Assembly: GCF_037975245.1 (NCBI RefSeq)
Contig: NC_092574.1
Span: forward strand, 6,628,713 to 6,692,712
DNA: 64,000 bases
Direction: 5' to 3'
Source of the DNA: Apostichopus japonicus
Lineage: Eukaryota > Echinodermata > Holothuroidea > Aspidochirotida > Stichopodidae
Shown: positions 31,571-49,700 of the stretch, in pieces
Numbering within the stretch: position 1 is the stretch's first letter
Layout: each line of letters begins with the position of its first letter
Translations under genes and position numbers: made by a program
The notes under the pieces: generated by a model
The model's database searches: none
Seen by the model: only the letters and a program-made list of their open reading frames with translations
What the model was told of the DNA's origin: nothing

Positions 31571-33093
31571 TTCTTCCTTTGTCTTTCTCACTCGGGGGGG
31601 GGGGGGGGGTGGAGTGGGTGGAGTGGGTGTGGGTGGGTATGGTGGGACGGGGAGTGCATATCAGCATGTAATTGGCCAAACGTGTCAATATAAACCTCTT
31701 TTTAATGGTTAAGATTTCGTCGTCGATTTATCTTTTTTGTCAAATTAGTGAAGCCACATGTAAAAAAGAAACTTGGAAAATTAATTTGAGAAAATAGAAG
31801 GATTTAAGGATTTCACTTTAATTATTTTTATGAACGGAATCACGATTAGTGAAATCTAATTAACTCAATTCATTTCTATGGGATTTTTAATATTGAAAAT
31901 TATTGACAAAATGGTCCAACAATTATTAAATTAAACCTCAAACAGATATAGGCCTACCGTCTACTTTTACTTCTTATAATTCTAACATCCACTAAAGGTC
32001 GATGCTTTGCACTCTATGGTAGTATTGATGTACAGAACAAAGCCACCCTGTACAAAAGAACGAAGATTCTGCAGTAAACAAAAGCAGACACGCCTAAACG
32101 TTTGGTCACAATGTAATATCACACTGTAATAACACTAGCAACAACCAACCATCATCATGCACAATCAATTTTTCACCTCATCACCTTCTGCAAGACTGTA
32201 ACTCAAAAGCTACTAGCTTGTATTGATAGTAAACATCCTAACGTGAGCCTATATTGGGAGTCAATAGGTATATAGATCCCGTCTATTCAATGGTGTTAGC
32301 AGCCAAGCGGAAGGTTTTTACAACACCCCCCCCCCCCGGTTCTGTTTTGTAATATTTGCAACCTCTTTCACACTCCTTACAATAGCTTACCAAAATATTC
32401 AAACGGCGTGGATGGTTCAAGAAAGTATTCAGAATTATTTTGTCGGCCATGCAGAGTGACAAATCATTGAAGTACATTGAAGTTTGTTTCTTTTTCTTTT
32501 TCTTTCTTTTGTACTTCGAGTTGCAAGGCGTTGTTAAGACCCAGACTTTGTAATTCTGGTTAAGCCATTTATAATATTCACATAATATTGTATACTACAT
32601 TACGTTAACTGGATACAATAACTTATTCATCGCTTTAGTATAGCTGTCAGTTACTCAGTTCAATGCAGCAAAAATTGCTTCGTAAACGATAAGCGTTCGA
32701 CAAGTTCGATTTAGAAGAAGGGTCTAATATAGTGACAGATAATGCTGTGGAACTATTGCTATATGATCAAAGGATGTCTTCCCTCTAAAGTCGACCGACG
32801 TATGGTACAAAACTACTGCTTCAGATTTAACGCAAAACTGCATCCTTATATAGGCAAGTCTCTATATGAACTATATACATGTTATATAGAGAACGTTTCG
32901 TACCGGTTAAAAGGTTTTTTTTACGTAGGTGTACTTTTAAGTGTTTTCACACGTTCTTATGTATCTAACAAACAAGGGGTCTCGGAATATATTATGTATG
33001 ACTAAACAATGCTTTGCCTAGTGACTGGAATCATTTTCGTATACACGTGTTTGCTTTTCTTCTTAAAAACACCACTATAAACGGTAGTAACTC
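31571..33093. other. Intergenic, G-run then AT-rich sequence
   Basis: G/T-rich tract at 31595-31655 and C-run at 32327-32338. No gene is recognised. Confidence 0.4.
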
Positions 33094-33363
33094 TATGTAT
33101 GTATGTATGTATGTATGTATGTAGTGTATGTATGTGTTTTAGATCCTACTGCAAGCAGGAACTCGCCAAGAAGCCTCATTGGCTTATCAAAGCCGCAATC
33201 TGACCCGAAGTTAGTCTCTTAGATTCATGTTTAACGTCCATGATTATGAATTGTTAATTGTCAACAACTCTGTAACTGGACGACATACATTAATCTTGGA
33301 GTGACTCGGACTCGGGACCTTATGATTGAAAGGCACCGGCGTTAACCACTGAGCTATCACTCC
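33094..33363 (-). mobile_element. tRNA-derived SINE with (CATA)n tail
   Basis: The minus strand starts with a tRNA-like head (33298-33363) whose 7-bp acceptor stem GGAGTGA/TCACTCC is perfect, with a box A (TAGCTCAGTGG) and a degenerate box B (GGTCCCGAGTCC). A body of about 170 bp follows, and the element ends in a CATA repeat at 33094-33123. Head, body and simple-repeat tail together make it a SINE and not a tRNA gene. Confidence 0.8.
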
Positions 33364-33365
33364 TA

Positions 33366-39004
<5,639 letters not shown>

Positions 39005-39065
39005 CGTATTTGCCTTCTCATTAGATATATAGCATGGGGTACAGAACAGAGCCACCTTCGTGGTT

Positions 39066-40540
39066 TATTCAATTCAATTCAATTCATAAGACTTTATTTC
39101 AATCTCTCGCATTAAAGTATGCAATTATGACAATAATCGTGGGTAAATGTACAAGAGAACAAGAGATTGAGGAGTGCCAACAAGAAGCTCTGCAGAGCTT
39201 GTTTACGTTGACACCCCTTTACAAATAAAACATAGAAAGAAAGCTTAAGTATACAGAGAAAACAGAACAAAGATGGCAAAGAAAGGAAAATACAAAATCA
39301 ATGATAGTTTGATATAAGATACTCTTTAAGACGTTTTTTGAAGGTGTTCAGAGTTTTACAACAAGTAATAGTAGTAGGGAGGGAATTCCAAAGTTTTACG
39401 CCGACATAACGAATACCAAGTTGTGAAGACCTAAGTCTAAAGTAAGGAACAGTCAATTGATTTGGCGCACGGTTGGGATAAGGATCGTTACGTAACTGAA
39501 AATAGTTGCGAAAAGTCGACGGAGCATTATCATGTAACCAATTGAAAATAAAAATACCAACGTAGTAACGATTTATATCATAGATACTAAGAGCGTTAAG
39601 AGTAGTAAACAGGGGTGCTGTATGCTGGAGGTAATCCGCATTACAAATATAACGAATGGCTCTCTTTTGAAGTAAGTAAAGGGGTTGAATAGAGGCATGG
39701 GTACTGCCCCAAATAACATTACAGTATGTAAGATAGGGAAGTATGAGTGTATTATACAAAGTGACCAATGTGCTTCTGGGAATGATTTGGCGAAGACTAT
39801 TAAGAACTCCAGCGCCTTTAGACACTTTCATACAAATATTCTGAATATGATTATTCCAAGAAAGATGATTATCTATATAAACCCCAAGAAATTTAGTAGT
39901 CTTAGACAGCATAACATCAACACCGCAAAGTCTGATGCTATTAATGTTAGGATTTAAGTGCTTTGAAGGTGTACTAAACACGATAGAGGTAGTTTTCTTA
40001 ACATTTAGTGACAATTTATTTGCACAAAACCAATCATGAATATATGTAAACTCATTCTGTATAGTATCCAATAGAAGATTAATGTCATTACTGGAAAAGA
40101 ACAGGTTGGTATCATCAGCATAAGAGATTATATGAAATTTGTTGCTGGCTCTATAGAGGTCATTAACATAAATTATAAACAACAATGGACCAAGTATGGA
40201 CCCTTGAGGAACACCACACTTAATTGGCTTAGAAACAGAATTTATATTATTAATAACAACAAACTGGTGACGATCAGCAAGATAGCTTTTGAACCACTGA
40301 AGTACAGTTCCCCGGATTCCATAATGACTAAGTTTTTCAAGTAAAATGTTATGGTCAAGGGTATCAAACGCCTTCGACAGATCCAGAAATATACCAGAAG
40401 CAAACTGATTATTTTCGAAAGCTTCCATAACTTTACAAGTAAAATGTAAAATAGCATGTGTAGTTGAGCGGCCAGGAAGGAAACCAAATTGATAGTTATA
40501 CAGTAAATTATGCTTAGCAATAAAGTTATAGTTAGTTATC
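39066..40540 (-). mobile_element. CR1/Jockey-group LINE, 5' truncated, open RT frame
   Basis: The element ends at its 3' side with AATAAAG and a short (GAATT)n repeat at 39066-39085, and its reverse-transcriptase frame runs to about 40540. Loss of the upstream palm residues and of any endonuclease shows 5' truncation. The long open frame and intact catalytic motif suggest a fairly recent insertion. Confidence 0.88.
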
Positions 40541-40593
40541 GAACTAAACAGACGAGATAACAAGTTGGCATTACTTTCACAATAAGACTTCAT
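39298..40593 (-). CDS. Non-LTR reverse transcriptase, N-terminally truncated
   Basis: A 431-codon open frame copies element RNA into DNA at a nicked target in intact relatives. Residues 69-77 (FLDLSKAFD), 127-136 (GVPQGSILGP) and 158-161 (YADD, with SYADDTN around it) are the palm motifs including the catalytic aspartates. WNSLPTTI and FKKRLKEYL near the end are the usual C-terminal motifs. The frame starts where the canonical RPISLL segment should already have passed, so the domain is incomplete. The first roughly 17 residues belong to a 58-bp flanking duplication and probably not to the element. It is unlikely to be functional alone. Confidence 0.85.
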   Translation of the reverse strand: MKSYCESNANLLSRLFSSITNYNFIAKHNLLYNYQFGFLPGRSTTHAILHFTCKVMEAFENNQFASGIFLDLSKAFDTLDHNILLEKLSHYGIRGTVLQWFKSYLADRHQFVVINNINSVSKPIKCGVPQGSILGPLLFIIYVNDLYRASNKFHIISYADDTNLFFSSNDINLLLDTIQNEFTYIHDWFCANKLSLNVKKTTSIVFSTPSKHLNPNINSIRLCGVDVMLSKTTKFLGVYIDNHLSWNNHIQNICMKVSKGAGVLNSLRQIIPRSTLVTLYNTLILPYLTYCNVIWGSTHASIQPLYLLQKRAIRYICNADYLQHTAPLFTTLNALSIYDINRYYVGIFIFNWLHDNAPSTFRNYFQLRNDPYPNRAPNQLTVPYFRLRSSQLGIRYVGVKLWNSLPTTITCCKTLNTFKKRLKEYLISNYH

Positions 40594-41058
40594 TTTGTGT
40601 ACATTTTTTTCACCACTCTATCACGAATGTAACCTGTATATAGTAATATCAATAGCGTGGGAAATCATGTGAGAAGAGTTTTGTAACTGAGGACGGACAC
40701 GAGATGTTTGATAGTGGTAGAGCCCGTTGTGGGATCAACATTGGCAGACTTGGCTTGCTATTGTATTGGGCCTAAACTTGTGCAAGTGAACACATTGCGA
40801 TCTTTCGTTCTCTATGCGGTAGTGTCTAGCTCTTGGAGTAAGGAGGGAGAGAAACCAGTGAAGGGTGGGGGGGGGGGGGTACGTGACTGGTGCATGCTTC
40901 TCACAAAGCCGTGGTTGATGTATCCATCACGTGCCACTGCTCATATCACATAGTGCGCCATCCCTGAATTAACTCAACAAGAAAAGAAGAAACAAACAAA
41001 GAACTAAACAGACAAGATTACAAGTTGGAATTACTTTCACAATAAGACTTCATTTTGT
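40541..41058. repeat. 58-bp direct repeat flanking 402 bp
   Basis: The segment 40541-40598 recurs at 41001-41058 with three mismatches (GAACTAAACAGAC start, GACTTCATTTTGT end). The left copy abuts the truncated end of the LINE. The 402 bp between them has no recognisable feature apart from a G-run at 40866-40879. Confidence 0.9.
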
Positions 41059-44000
41059 TTCTGGTTGTAGAAAGAATATTTACCCGAAGAAGCTGAACAA
41101 AAGTCTTGTCTATATGAGTAAGCATTTGTTTACCTACAGAGTGCTAATCCCTTTGTGCGTGCTTGCGAAAACCCTGCATGATTCTGGTTGGTTTGCTCAC
41201 TGGTTTGAGTTCATTATTGGTTCAGTCGCCCTTCGTGTTAGGCTATTTACTCAGCTATTAGCACCTACAGAGGTATGAAAACATACAAGACCTGTCGGCA
41301 AATTTAATGCTTATTCTACGATATATATGTCTACGTAATTAAATCTGTTGACTAAAACCAATCAGGGTTAGCGTTTATTTAGCGTTAAAAGCGAAAAGTC
41401 AACTTTCATCAGTTTTCCCGTCAACTGATTTTGGTTTGAAGAGTTTGTATAGTCTTGCAACCGGTAATTGTGGGATATTCAAGTAAAAGATAAAAACTGA
41501 CACGGAGTAGCCCACACATATCTTTGTTTAGTAAGATATAACACATTTAGAATAACGTATACTATTATACAGTGTACATACAATGTAATATAGGAACAGA
41601 AGGTCATATAGGTCATTGACTCGTATATTTATTTACATTTCTTTTTCTTATGCTGGATTTTAACGAAAAATCTAATTTTTACCCAATTTACCTGCCAATA
41701 GTATGACATATTATTGTTTCATATGACCTTTACAAGCTTCAGGCAAAGACTTCAGCATGATATACACAGTATTTGCCAAGGGAAACGTACGGTAGGCTAT
41801 ATGTTGACATAAGCCTATACATATGAACATATGGCATACATAAGATTTAATTGATTTCAAGTAGTTACATATAATCATGTTTGTACAACTAAACTTATTC
41901 GATTTCCTGTCAACGTTATATTCGATTTTCTATAATCTGGCAATTACTTATAATTACTAAACGTCAGGCCAACTTACTTTTACACATTCTCTTACACGGG
42001 CTCTCTAGTGGATAATAAGCAGTTTGCTAACAGTTTTATTTTATTTTAATTATTATAACTGTCTCCATTCAGTGCCCTCACCATTTGCACTACAATCCTT
42101 GAACATGCTAAATAAGATCAGAAAATACTTAAAAAAGGATGACGTTATGTTTATATTTAGTAACAGGCGCGGGTGCAGGGATGTGAGAGGTGTACAACAC
42201 CATACCACACCATTTCAACTTCACAAACCGCAAACAAAAGCAAAAAAGTTGAAAGTAATGATTAACACAACTTTGCGTGTACAACTTATTATAGACATAA
42301 TATATAGCCTAAACAATGCCCACAGAATGCATCTTTTCACGTATTATTGTTTTGGGGGTGGGAGAGGGGTTGAGGACCGCAGGACCCCTCCATATGAGTC
42401 CGCTTCAACGACCTCAGGACTACACTCCTCCTTTGTTTTATCCTGGATCCGGATGCGAGTTCTGCTACGTCATGGCTCAATTAAACACTACAGAAACGTT
42501 TGAAATGCTTTCATCCTTCTATAACACAACCTGGACTGCTCCGTTAGGGCAAATTTGCTGATGGCGCCAGCACATTTGTTCGTGCTTGCTCGTTAAATGC
42601 TTATATCCATTGTTATATAAAGTCAAAGGATAGTGTCAAAAAGGTGTTCCTTTGATATATAGTTTGCCACATTAAACATCAGGGATCCCAACAGAAAGAA
42701 ATAACAACAACTGTTTGTTCTAGAAAGTATATATAATCATGCATTGTAAACGTATTATCACATTGGAGCAAAAGCAGTCCTGTTAGCGTCTTAGATATAT
42801 TTGACGTCGTTGTAAATATACCGTAGGTTTAGCAGATTGTTGGCAAAAGAAAAAACACATTCGCGAGCATTAAAAGTGTTATCGACATATAACAGTCATA
42901 GAGTTGTTTTCATTGTCTGTGTAATATTTTAAAGTTCCTATCAAATTTGCAGCAATGAAATGGAAACGTTAAAACTGGTGCGGTCAATGCATGTCTATAG
43001 ATCTTTTGGGTGCATGTGTATATAGTATCAACTTTCAACAAAAATGATTAATTATTCAGCTTTCGATATTAACAATTTGCAACGAAAAGACAATTTACCC
43101 TCTTGAATCAAATAAGTGAGTAATTCAAATCACTGTGCTGCAAAAGAACAACATGGTCATTTATGAAATGTAATCGTTTTAAAACAATTTGCAGCAAAAT
43201 GATAAATTGATCACTTATACACATTTCAAGTCAACAGTGTGCAATAAAATGATTTAAGATACGCTTGTATCAGGATGTCAGCATTTCAACAGTTTATAGT
43301 CAAATGATGAATTGCCGCAAAACATATTGCAGACGAAGATATCAATATTTTCACGTTATCTTTACGTTTCCATAGCAACATGGCAAACAGATGACTGATG
43401 CGTGCCAGGACACTCATTAATTCGATTTATACCAGAGTATGTTACGCTCTTAAGGGTTAACATTATAGTTTAAATGCATCTGGATATGCGTCCGTTCTCT
43501 CGTAACGCGTCACTCTGTCTTATCGTTCTTCTGTGTGTTATAACAATATGATATAGGTGTTCGTATTTCGTTGGTCAGAAGTTCGCCCCCTTTATTTTTA
43601 CCGAAAGTTTTCACCAAAAAGAGTGTGCAGTGCTTTCAATGAAACTTTTTAATTGTTTTGAATAATTTCAGCACATCTTAACATATAGAAATGTGCCCAT
43701 TGCTGAAAACTTCTTGCGTGTTCATTTCAAAGAAAACATGGAAGATCTAAATGTGCAGTGTTCTCACTGAACACCACTAGGGCGCTCGCCATCATTGACT
43801 TCCCCTACACCCCAATAAATATCAGTGTACCTCCCCCCCCCCCCTCCCCCCTTTAGGAATAGAAAACGTGAGCAAAACCCCAAAATGCCCTGCTTTGCAT
43901 ACCTCCATTTTAGACACATTTTAGTTCTCCTTGTATAAACTGTTGGTAAGAATGACTGAAACTCAGTGACGTTTGTTTTTCCCCTTTTTGGAAATAGGCA

Positions 44001-44686
44001 TTCTGGCAAATCACTTGTTATACATTATGGCCTCGTTTGCAATGAAGAGGGAAGCAAAAGGGTGACCTACTAACTAACAAGCACGCATGCACGCGCTTTT
44101 GGTATTCAATTGTCAATGCACGCCGCCAGTTATGAAAGCAGGCAGGCAGTCGGGTTACAGGTTGTATTGTTGACTTGCTGTGGTTTTATCGCTTCGCAAG
44201 ACTGCACGCGTATGATTGTGGACTATACCAAAGGCCAACCAATTCCATGAGAGATTCGGAACGGTAGGCAGGGTGGACGCATGCATATAGTTATTTTGTT
44301 AGCCATGCAGATATAGTAATAAATAGGAAAACTTCGTAACACTGGAATATACGTACAAACTTGCAAAAGAGATTATAAAGTTCACAGTGGTGTTAATACA
44401 GGAGCTTGGATATTTTCAACCGTTATTCACCACGCCTTAATTCTGCTAGCCTTACCCAATATCATCGATACTGGAGTTAACTATAGAATCCCTTGGTTTG
44501 GGAGAGCTTTTCGAAAATGAAATAAACTTTCCTATTTGGAATTAAATTTGTGAGGCGCAATACAGGTAAGACGTTTCCATGCACTTTTTTTAAGCTAAAT
44601 TTGAACTTATATACTTATATATATACATATAGATATAATTGAAATTGTAGTGAGTTGGAAAATTCAGAACAGTGAAAACACTTCCA
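41059..44686. other. Intergenic, no gene recognised
   Basis: This is AT-rich sequence with a C-run at 43833-43850. Phrases like CAATTTGCAGCAAAATGAT recur loosely at 43070-43260. No coding evidence. Confidence 0.4.
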
Positions 44687-44757
44687 ACCTCCACCGGGAT
44701 TCGAACCCGGTCCTCCCGCTTTATATGCGGACACCCTAACCACTATGCTATGGACGT
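44687..44757 (-). mobile_element. tRNA-like head of a SINE
   Basis: The minus strand folds as a cloverleaf of 71 nt. The acceptor stem pairs 6 of 7, box A is TAGCATAGTGG, the anticodon arm is TCCGC-ATATAAA-GCGGG, and the T-arm CCGGG-TTCGAAT-CCCGG is perfect. The D-stem is poor and the anticodon position reads ATA, which is not a normal eukaryotic tRNA. The following sequence (GGAAGTGTTTTCACTG and more) suggests a SINE body, so I call it SINE-derived. Confidence 0.65.
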
Positions 44758-46020
44758 TGATCATATGTCAAGAGGTTCGAAACCGGTAAGGAAGGTCGTA
44801 ATTCCACTGTAGGCGTTTGTCACCTGTATCGAACAATACTAGTTCTATTTGGGTGACATAATTGCCTTAACCTCTCTCTCTATATATATAGGCCTATCAT
44901 ACATATATATATATACACATACTATAAACATATATATAAACAGATCATCCACTTCTTTTTGTGGTAAAGTCACAGTCTAAATCAAACCGAGTATAGGCTT
45001 TTGTCCCAATTTGGGTCCGTAAAGTATGTGACCTTTAATGTAAAAAATATAAATATATAGGGAATCACTTTGCAATGTCTAGGAAAGAAAAGGAAATTCA
45101 CATTTTAGCCTATATTGTTAAATTATTTAGCTTGGTTTGCATCGGTGTCGGTCAATTCCTAGATTGTTTTAGCGTGCTTTTACGAAATGGTTAGGGTTAT
45201 GACCGTATCGTAAACATAAACGTATCGCGGTGAGTGTAATAATTGTTCAGCCGTAAACACTTCTAGATATTTCAAAGTTGTAGCGGTGCTCTAACGGCGT
45301 TAACAGTGTTGACGGTGTTAACACATGCTATACAGAACATGCTTTTCTGAAGGTCTAATCCGTTTATACGAAAATCTCCTTATTGGGTAAATTATAGATA
45401 AATTTGACGTATCTTTCGTTAGTTGTGCAAATGATTTCTTTTCTTCATTTCATTTTATTTTATTTTATTATAATATTTCTTCTTGTGGTTTAATGAATGT
45501 TTCACCTTTTCACGCAAAACATCCTCATGACGTAACGACAATTTTTCCCGCAAGTTTGATTTTAATTTTTTGGCTTCCCTTAATCATAGCCTTGGTAAGT
45601 TCTAAACTCTGCGCAGATCTATATGTTGCTGGTTCGCATTTCCAATGATCAGCTTGAACAGAAATCATTGGTTATTCGCAAAACGATACTTCCGTGAACT
45701 TTTGCCCAAGCATATACATCACGTTATCCATGCATCCATCATCTTATCCCTATAATCTTCCCATCTGATTTATATAAAATAAATTCGTTCCCTCCTTCTG
45801 CAGTCTTGACACGAAAACTTGGAATAATTGAATTTCAAGGTCTGCAACCTATCGAATCCAATTTGCAATGGTGAATTGGTTTTCGTATAAAGTAACGTAT
45901 AGAAGACGCAAACACATGCCCTCAGTGTTATTACATTATATCTGTATCTTTCATCCTATGCGATTTGAAACATTGGAATTTTCTTTCACTATTGCCTTTT
46001 TTTTTCCAAAAAGGAAAATT
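44758..46020. other. Intergenic, AT-rich
   Basis: TA-rich patches at 44880-44935. No gene or bounded element is seen. Confidence 0.4.
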
Positions 46021-46130
46021 ACGCCTATATATATATAGGCGATATATATAGGCTATATAGCCTATATGTATATATATAGGCAATATATATTATATAGCTA
46101 TTTATATATATATATAAATATATATAATAT

Positions 46131-46171
<41 letters not shown>
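46021..46171. repeat. AT-rich palindromic tract
   Basis: TA repeats are interspersed with self-complementary words such as GCCTATATATATATAGGC and GGCTATATAGCC, so several cruciform-capable palindromes are packed together. Confidence 0.85.
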
Positions 46172-48061
46172 CGATAAAATATAACTTTCAACATAACAGA
46201 ATTTGTTGAACATATGTTTATCAGCACTTTGAACTGCTTGCGAACATATGTATATGTCATCATGTGAAATCGTGGAGGAATCTCTGGTTTGTCCTATAAA
46301 TCACATTTTAACAAACTTTGTACATATAGTCTAGTAGTCTGACGTTCGGTAAAAATGTCTACACACATGCCGATAAGGTATAACGTTACTAATGTTGCTT
46401 TTTTTTGAGAATTCTGAATGCTTACGCTACACAGGGTCAAATATGATATCATTGCCTGACGTCACACTTGGTACGGTAATTGCATAGTTGCGAGACTGTC
46501 GATATTAGCATTCTCGCACATGCGCAATTTAATTTTCATTTCTTATATACCGCATCAGATAAATTGAAGCATAAGAATTTCAATCGAACCGACCAACTGA
46601 AATATTCAATCTATAAACATGTAAAATGCATTCCTCCCTGCCAGCTTTGCTGTGTAGAATGTGTACACGTATACCAGTCATATCGAATTAAATCGAAACA
46701 TACTGGCGTCACATGTTCCAATAGGCGCAAATCATTAGATCCTTCATTGTCACAGCGTGTTTTCTTTTCAAAGCGACAGTCAAATCGGTGACCTTCGACC
46801 CATGAGGCTATACCATGGACCACCACCCAGGTAATCCCTTTGACGGGAAAAGGATACGGGTCAGTGCGATGGCAGATATCGAAATTGAAAGAAATTTCTA
46901 GGCGATAATATAGAAAAACAATTTTGGTTTTCTAAGTACAAATTTATACAAACGGCGGACGCCAAAAGTGTCACCAGATGTAAAGTTCTGAAAGATGTGT
47001 CGGACGGGGGTGTTGTAAAACGATATATCCATTCATGTTAACACATGTTCACCCAAGCATACCGTACATATTTGCTGCGATTGTAAAAAAAGGCCTACTG
47101 ATAAAATCAGTCTTTTTTCCCCATTTTTTGGGGGGGACCCATGAGAATATCGAACTGAGATTCATCAAATATGAAGATGTTCTTAAAACAATGTATTAAA
47201 GTGATATGTATATGGGTATTTTCTTGTTGTTTACAATATTCATATACCATGCAGTTTGCATATACTGTATTTCACTTTAGAGCATGGATGGATTTTTCGT
47301 ATAGCATCATCGTACCTGCACGACTAGCCTTTTCCGCGATGCATGGAAATGGGCACCCTATCTGTTAGAAGAAACGGCACGTAATCAATAAAATGACCCT
47401 CACATTTACCGGAATCCGATTGCTTAAAAACTATAACTTTTCCATTCGCATATGCTATAATTATCATGTTACGAAATATTCGAAATTGTTTTTTTGTTGT
47501 TAAAGCATGATCAGGTTTGTCTCATCAAGATAAATGTCACGTGCTACCTTGACAGCCAGTTATATTCCCCGGAGACATTTCTAGGGGCCTGTTAAAAATA
47601 GCGGTTAACATTAATATAGATAAAGCTTTCAACCCGTATAAAAGAGAATTATGTTAACGGGTGAAAGCAAAACATTCTTGACTTTATAAATACAAAAACG
47701 TATACAGTGAAAGTATAAATCCTATATAAAAGTATATAAGTCCAAGATATGTCCAAGATGTTCCTATGGGGTCCCGTCTGGATTTACTTTATGATTTATG
47801 GCAAACATGGCCGACTGCACTACTGACAGAGACTAGGTGAACGAATGATCACCTTTGACCCTTGTGGTATGCTGATCCCATCCTTTTATTAAAGTGGTAT
47901 ATAGTTACCAAGATGATACTATATATTATATTCCATGTGTTTGTGATCCCAGTAACATGCAGTTCATTTCGTATAACGCTATGTAACGTAAAAAAAAATA
48001 TGTAATTAAGTAAATTTGAATGTATTTCAATCCATTCTCGTTTTGAGAACATATGAATCTG

Positions 48062-48062
<1 letters not shown>
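46172..48062. other. Intergenic, no gene recognised
   Basis: Only short open frames and a G-run at 47130. Nothing supportable. Confidence 0.4.

Positions 48063-48124
<62 letters not shown>
48063..48124. repeat. (TA)n microsatellite
   Basis: About 31 pure TA units. Confidence 0.97.
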
Positions 48125-48125
<1 letters not shown>

Positions 48126-49089
48126 GGCTTGCTGTATATAAACTGTGTATTTATGTATGTATGGACTGTTCCGTCTCAACAAACTTAGGATCGGATTCGG
48201 TGCGGTATTAGAACCGAACTCAGTATGAGACTCAGTTCACAGTTTCATGGTCGCCATTTGGACCACAAATCAATTTGTTTTAAAGAGAGGGCCGATGAAA
48301 AACAAATGAATAGATAAAACAAACAACAACAACGACGACATCTTATCTATCAGACGGATCGAACATCCGTGTTGAACGGAGTATGATCATGAAATTTCTT
48401 ATTGGGTTTCAAGTTAAATATTTCTTGATTTTTTGTTTTTGTTGGAAGTCCATCATAAACCTACATATATACATGCATGGCTGTGTCTATAGCCTATATA
48501 TACGCCATTGTTGGTCATTTTCCTTCATTAAAAGCGTGCATTCTTGTTACTATGAGTAACCTTCATTTAACCATATGAAACCACCCAGCGCATCTTTAAA
48601 ATCGATGTCTAATAAAATACACGACATTTGGGAGACGTGTTCTTCAAAGTAGAATCAATATCCATCAATATGTCTTATAAAGACAAGTGTCCTTGCTATG
48701 CGGCATACGACGATGACGCTGTATAGGCCCTGCTTGTAACACTTACACATATAGTATTTAGTGTGTAGACCATGTGTATAGACTATATAAGGCAACTTTT
48801 AAAATGGGGCATTATGGTTGCTACAGAATGAAACGTTTATTATACTCTAATGAATGGAGACCGCGAATGTGATGCAATAAACTGGGTTCACACTTTTAAT
48901 TAAACGAATTGATTAAGATTTTCGATTGAGAGGTGTAGCCAGCTATGTATATGGTTTTGTTTCCCATTTCGTTTTTTTTATTATCTTCTGAAACCTTTTG
49001 AAAGACATATGTATACTGTACACCATGTATATACATACGTGTGGTTAGGTATAGATTTATGCAGATTATAATTTGACATTGATTGACAA
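48125..49089. other. Intergenic, no gene recognised
   Basis: AT-rich sequence without coding signal or bounded repeat. Confidence 0.4.
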
Positions 49090-49096
49090 CACAACA

Positions 49097-49693
49097 TGGG
49101 CGCAGATCAGTCTTTGATAATGGAGTTGACGCATGTCTGTTCTCTGACACTATCTAAGCGTAGCGCGACATTGGGTTCGCGCGTAGCGCACAATAATATT
49201 TTGGGCAAATATACTTCCCAGATACGCCGGAAATAACATTTTCCAGACCCAATGTTGTTCCCAAACGTCCTTAAATTTGAGATCTCATGGCTTAGAAATT
49301 TAGTTTGCGGAAGTACATTGGCGTCTGCATTAAAAACGAAGCTAGCTCAAATTGCCAACACACATTGGGAGTTGTTAACGATTGTTTTGTTCGCACTCAG
49401 TCCGTTTTGCTAACCACAATTTACCAGTCTCGTGTATAGATTATGTTTCACGTGATTTAATGTGTTAATACTTCAGCGGAGATGTCACGCCTAATAGTGT
49501 CAATAGTAATAATTCTCGTCTTTTATAGCATGTCATTTGCACAATGCTGTATCAAACTGCGCCAAAGTTCAATACAGCTTTGAAATGCAGCTTTTGGTCA
49601 AGACAAATTGGTGGGGACACGGTATATCATGTCCCCACCACTGAAAAAGTTGGTGGGAACGCGTCCCGCTGTCCCCACCAGGATCTGCGCCCA
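49097..49693. mobile_element. hAT-like non-autonomous element
   Basis: The ends TGGGCGCAGATC and GATCTGCGCCCA are perfect 12-bp inverted repeats. The direct repeat CACAACA flanks them (7 bp). If the right end lacks its final A, an 8-bp ACACAACA duplication fits, as hAT elements make. Near the right end lies the hairpin GGTGGGGACA/TGTCCCCACC (49611-49640). No transposase frame is present. Confidence 0.75.
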
Positions 49694-49700
49694 CACAACA

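Noticed and set aside
42024-42503. 159-codon frame
   Set aside because: It crosses low-complexity G-rich sequence. There is no domain or splice support.
44687-44757. Functional tRNA gene
   Set aside because: Poor D-stem, unusual anticodon and a SINE-like continuation.
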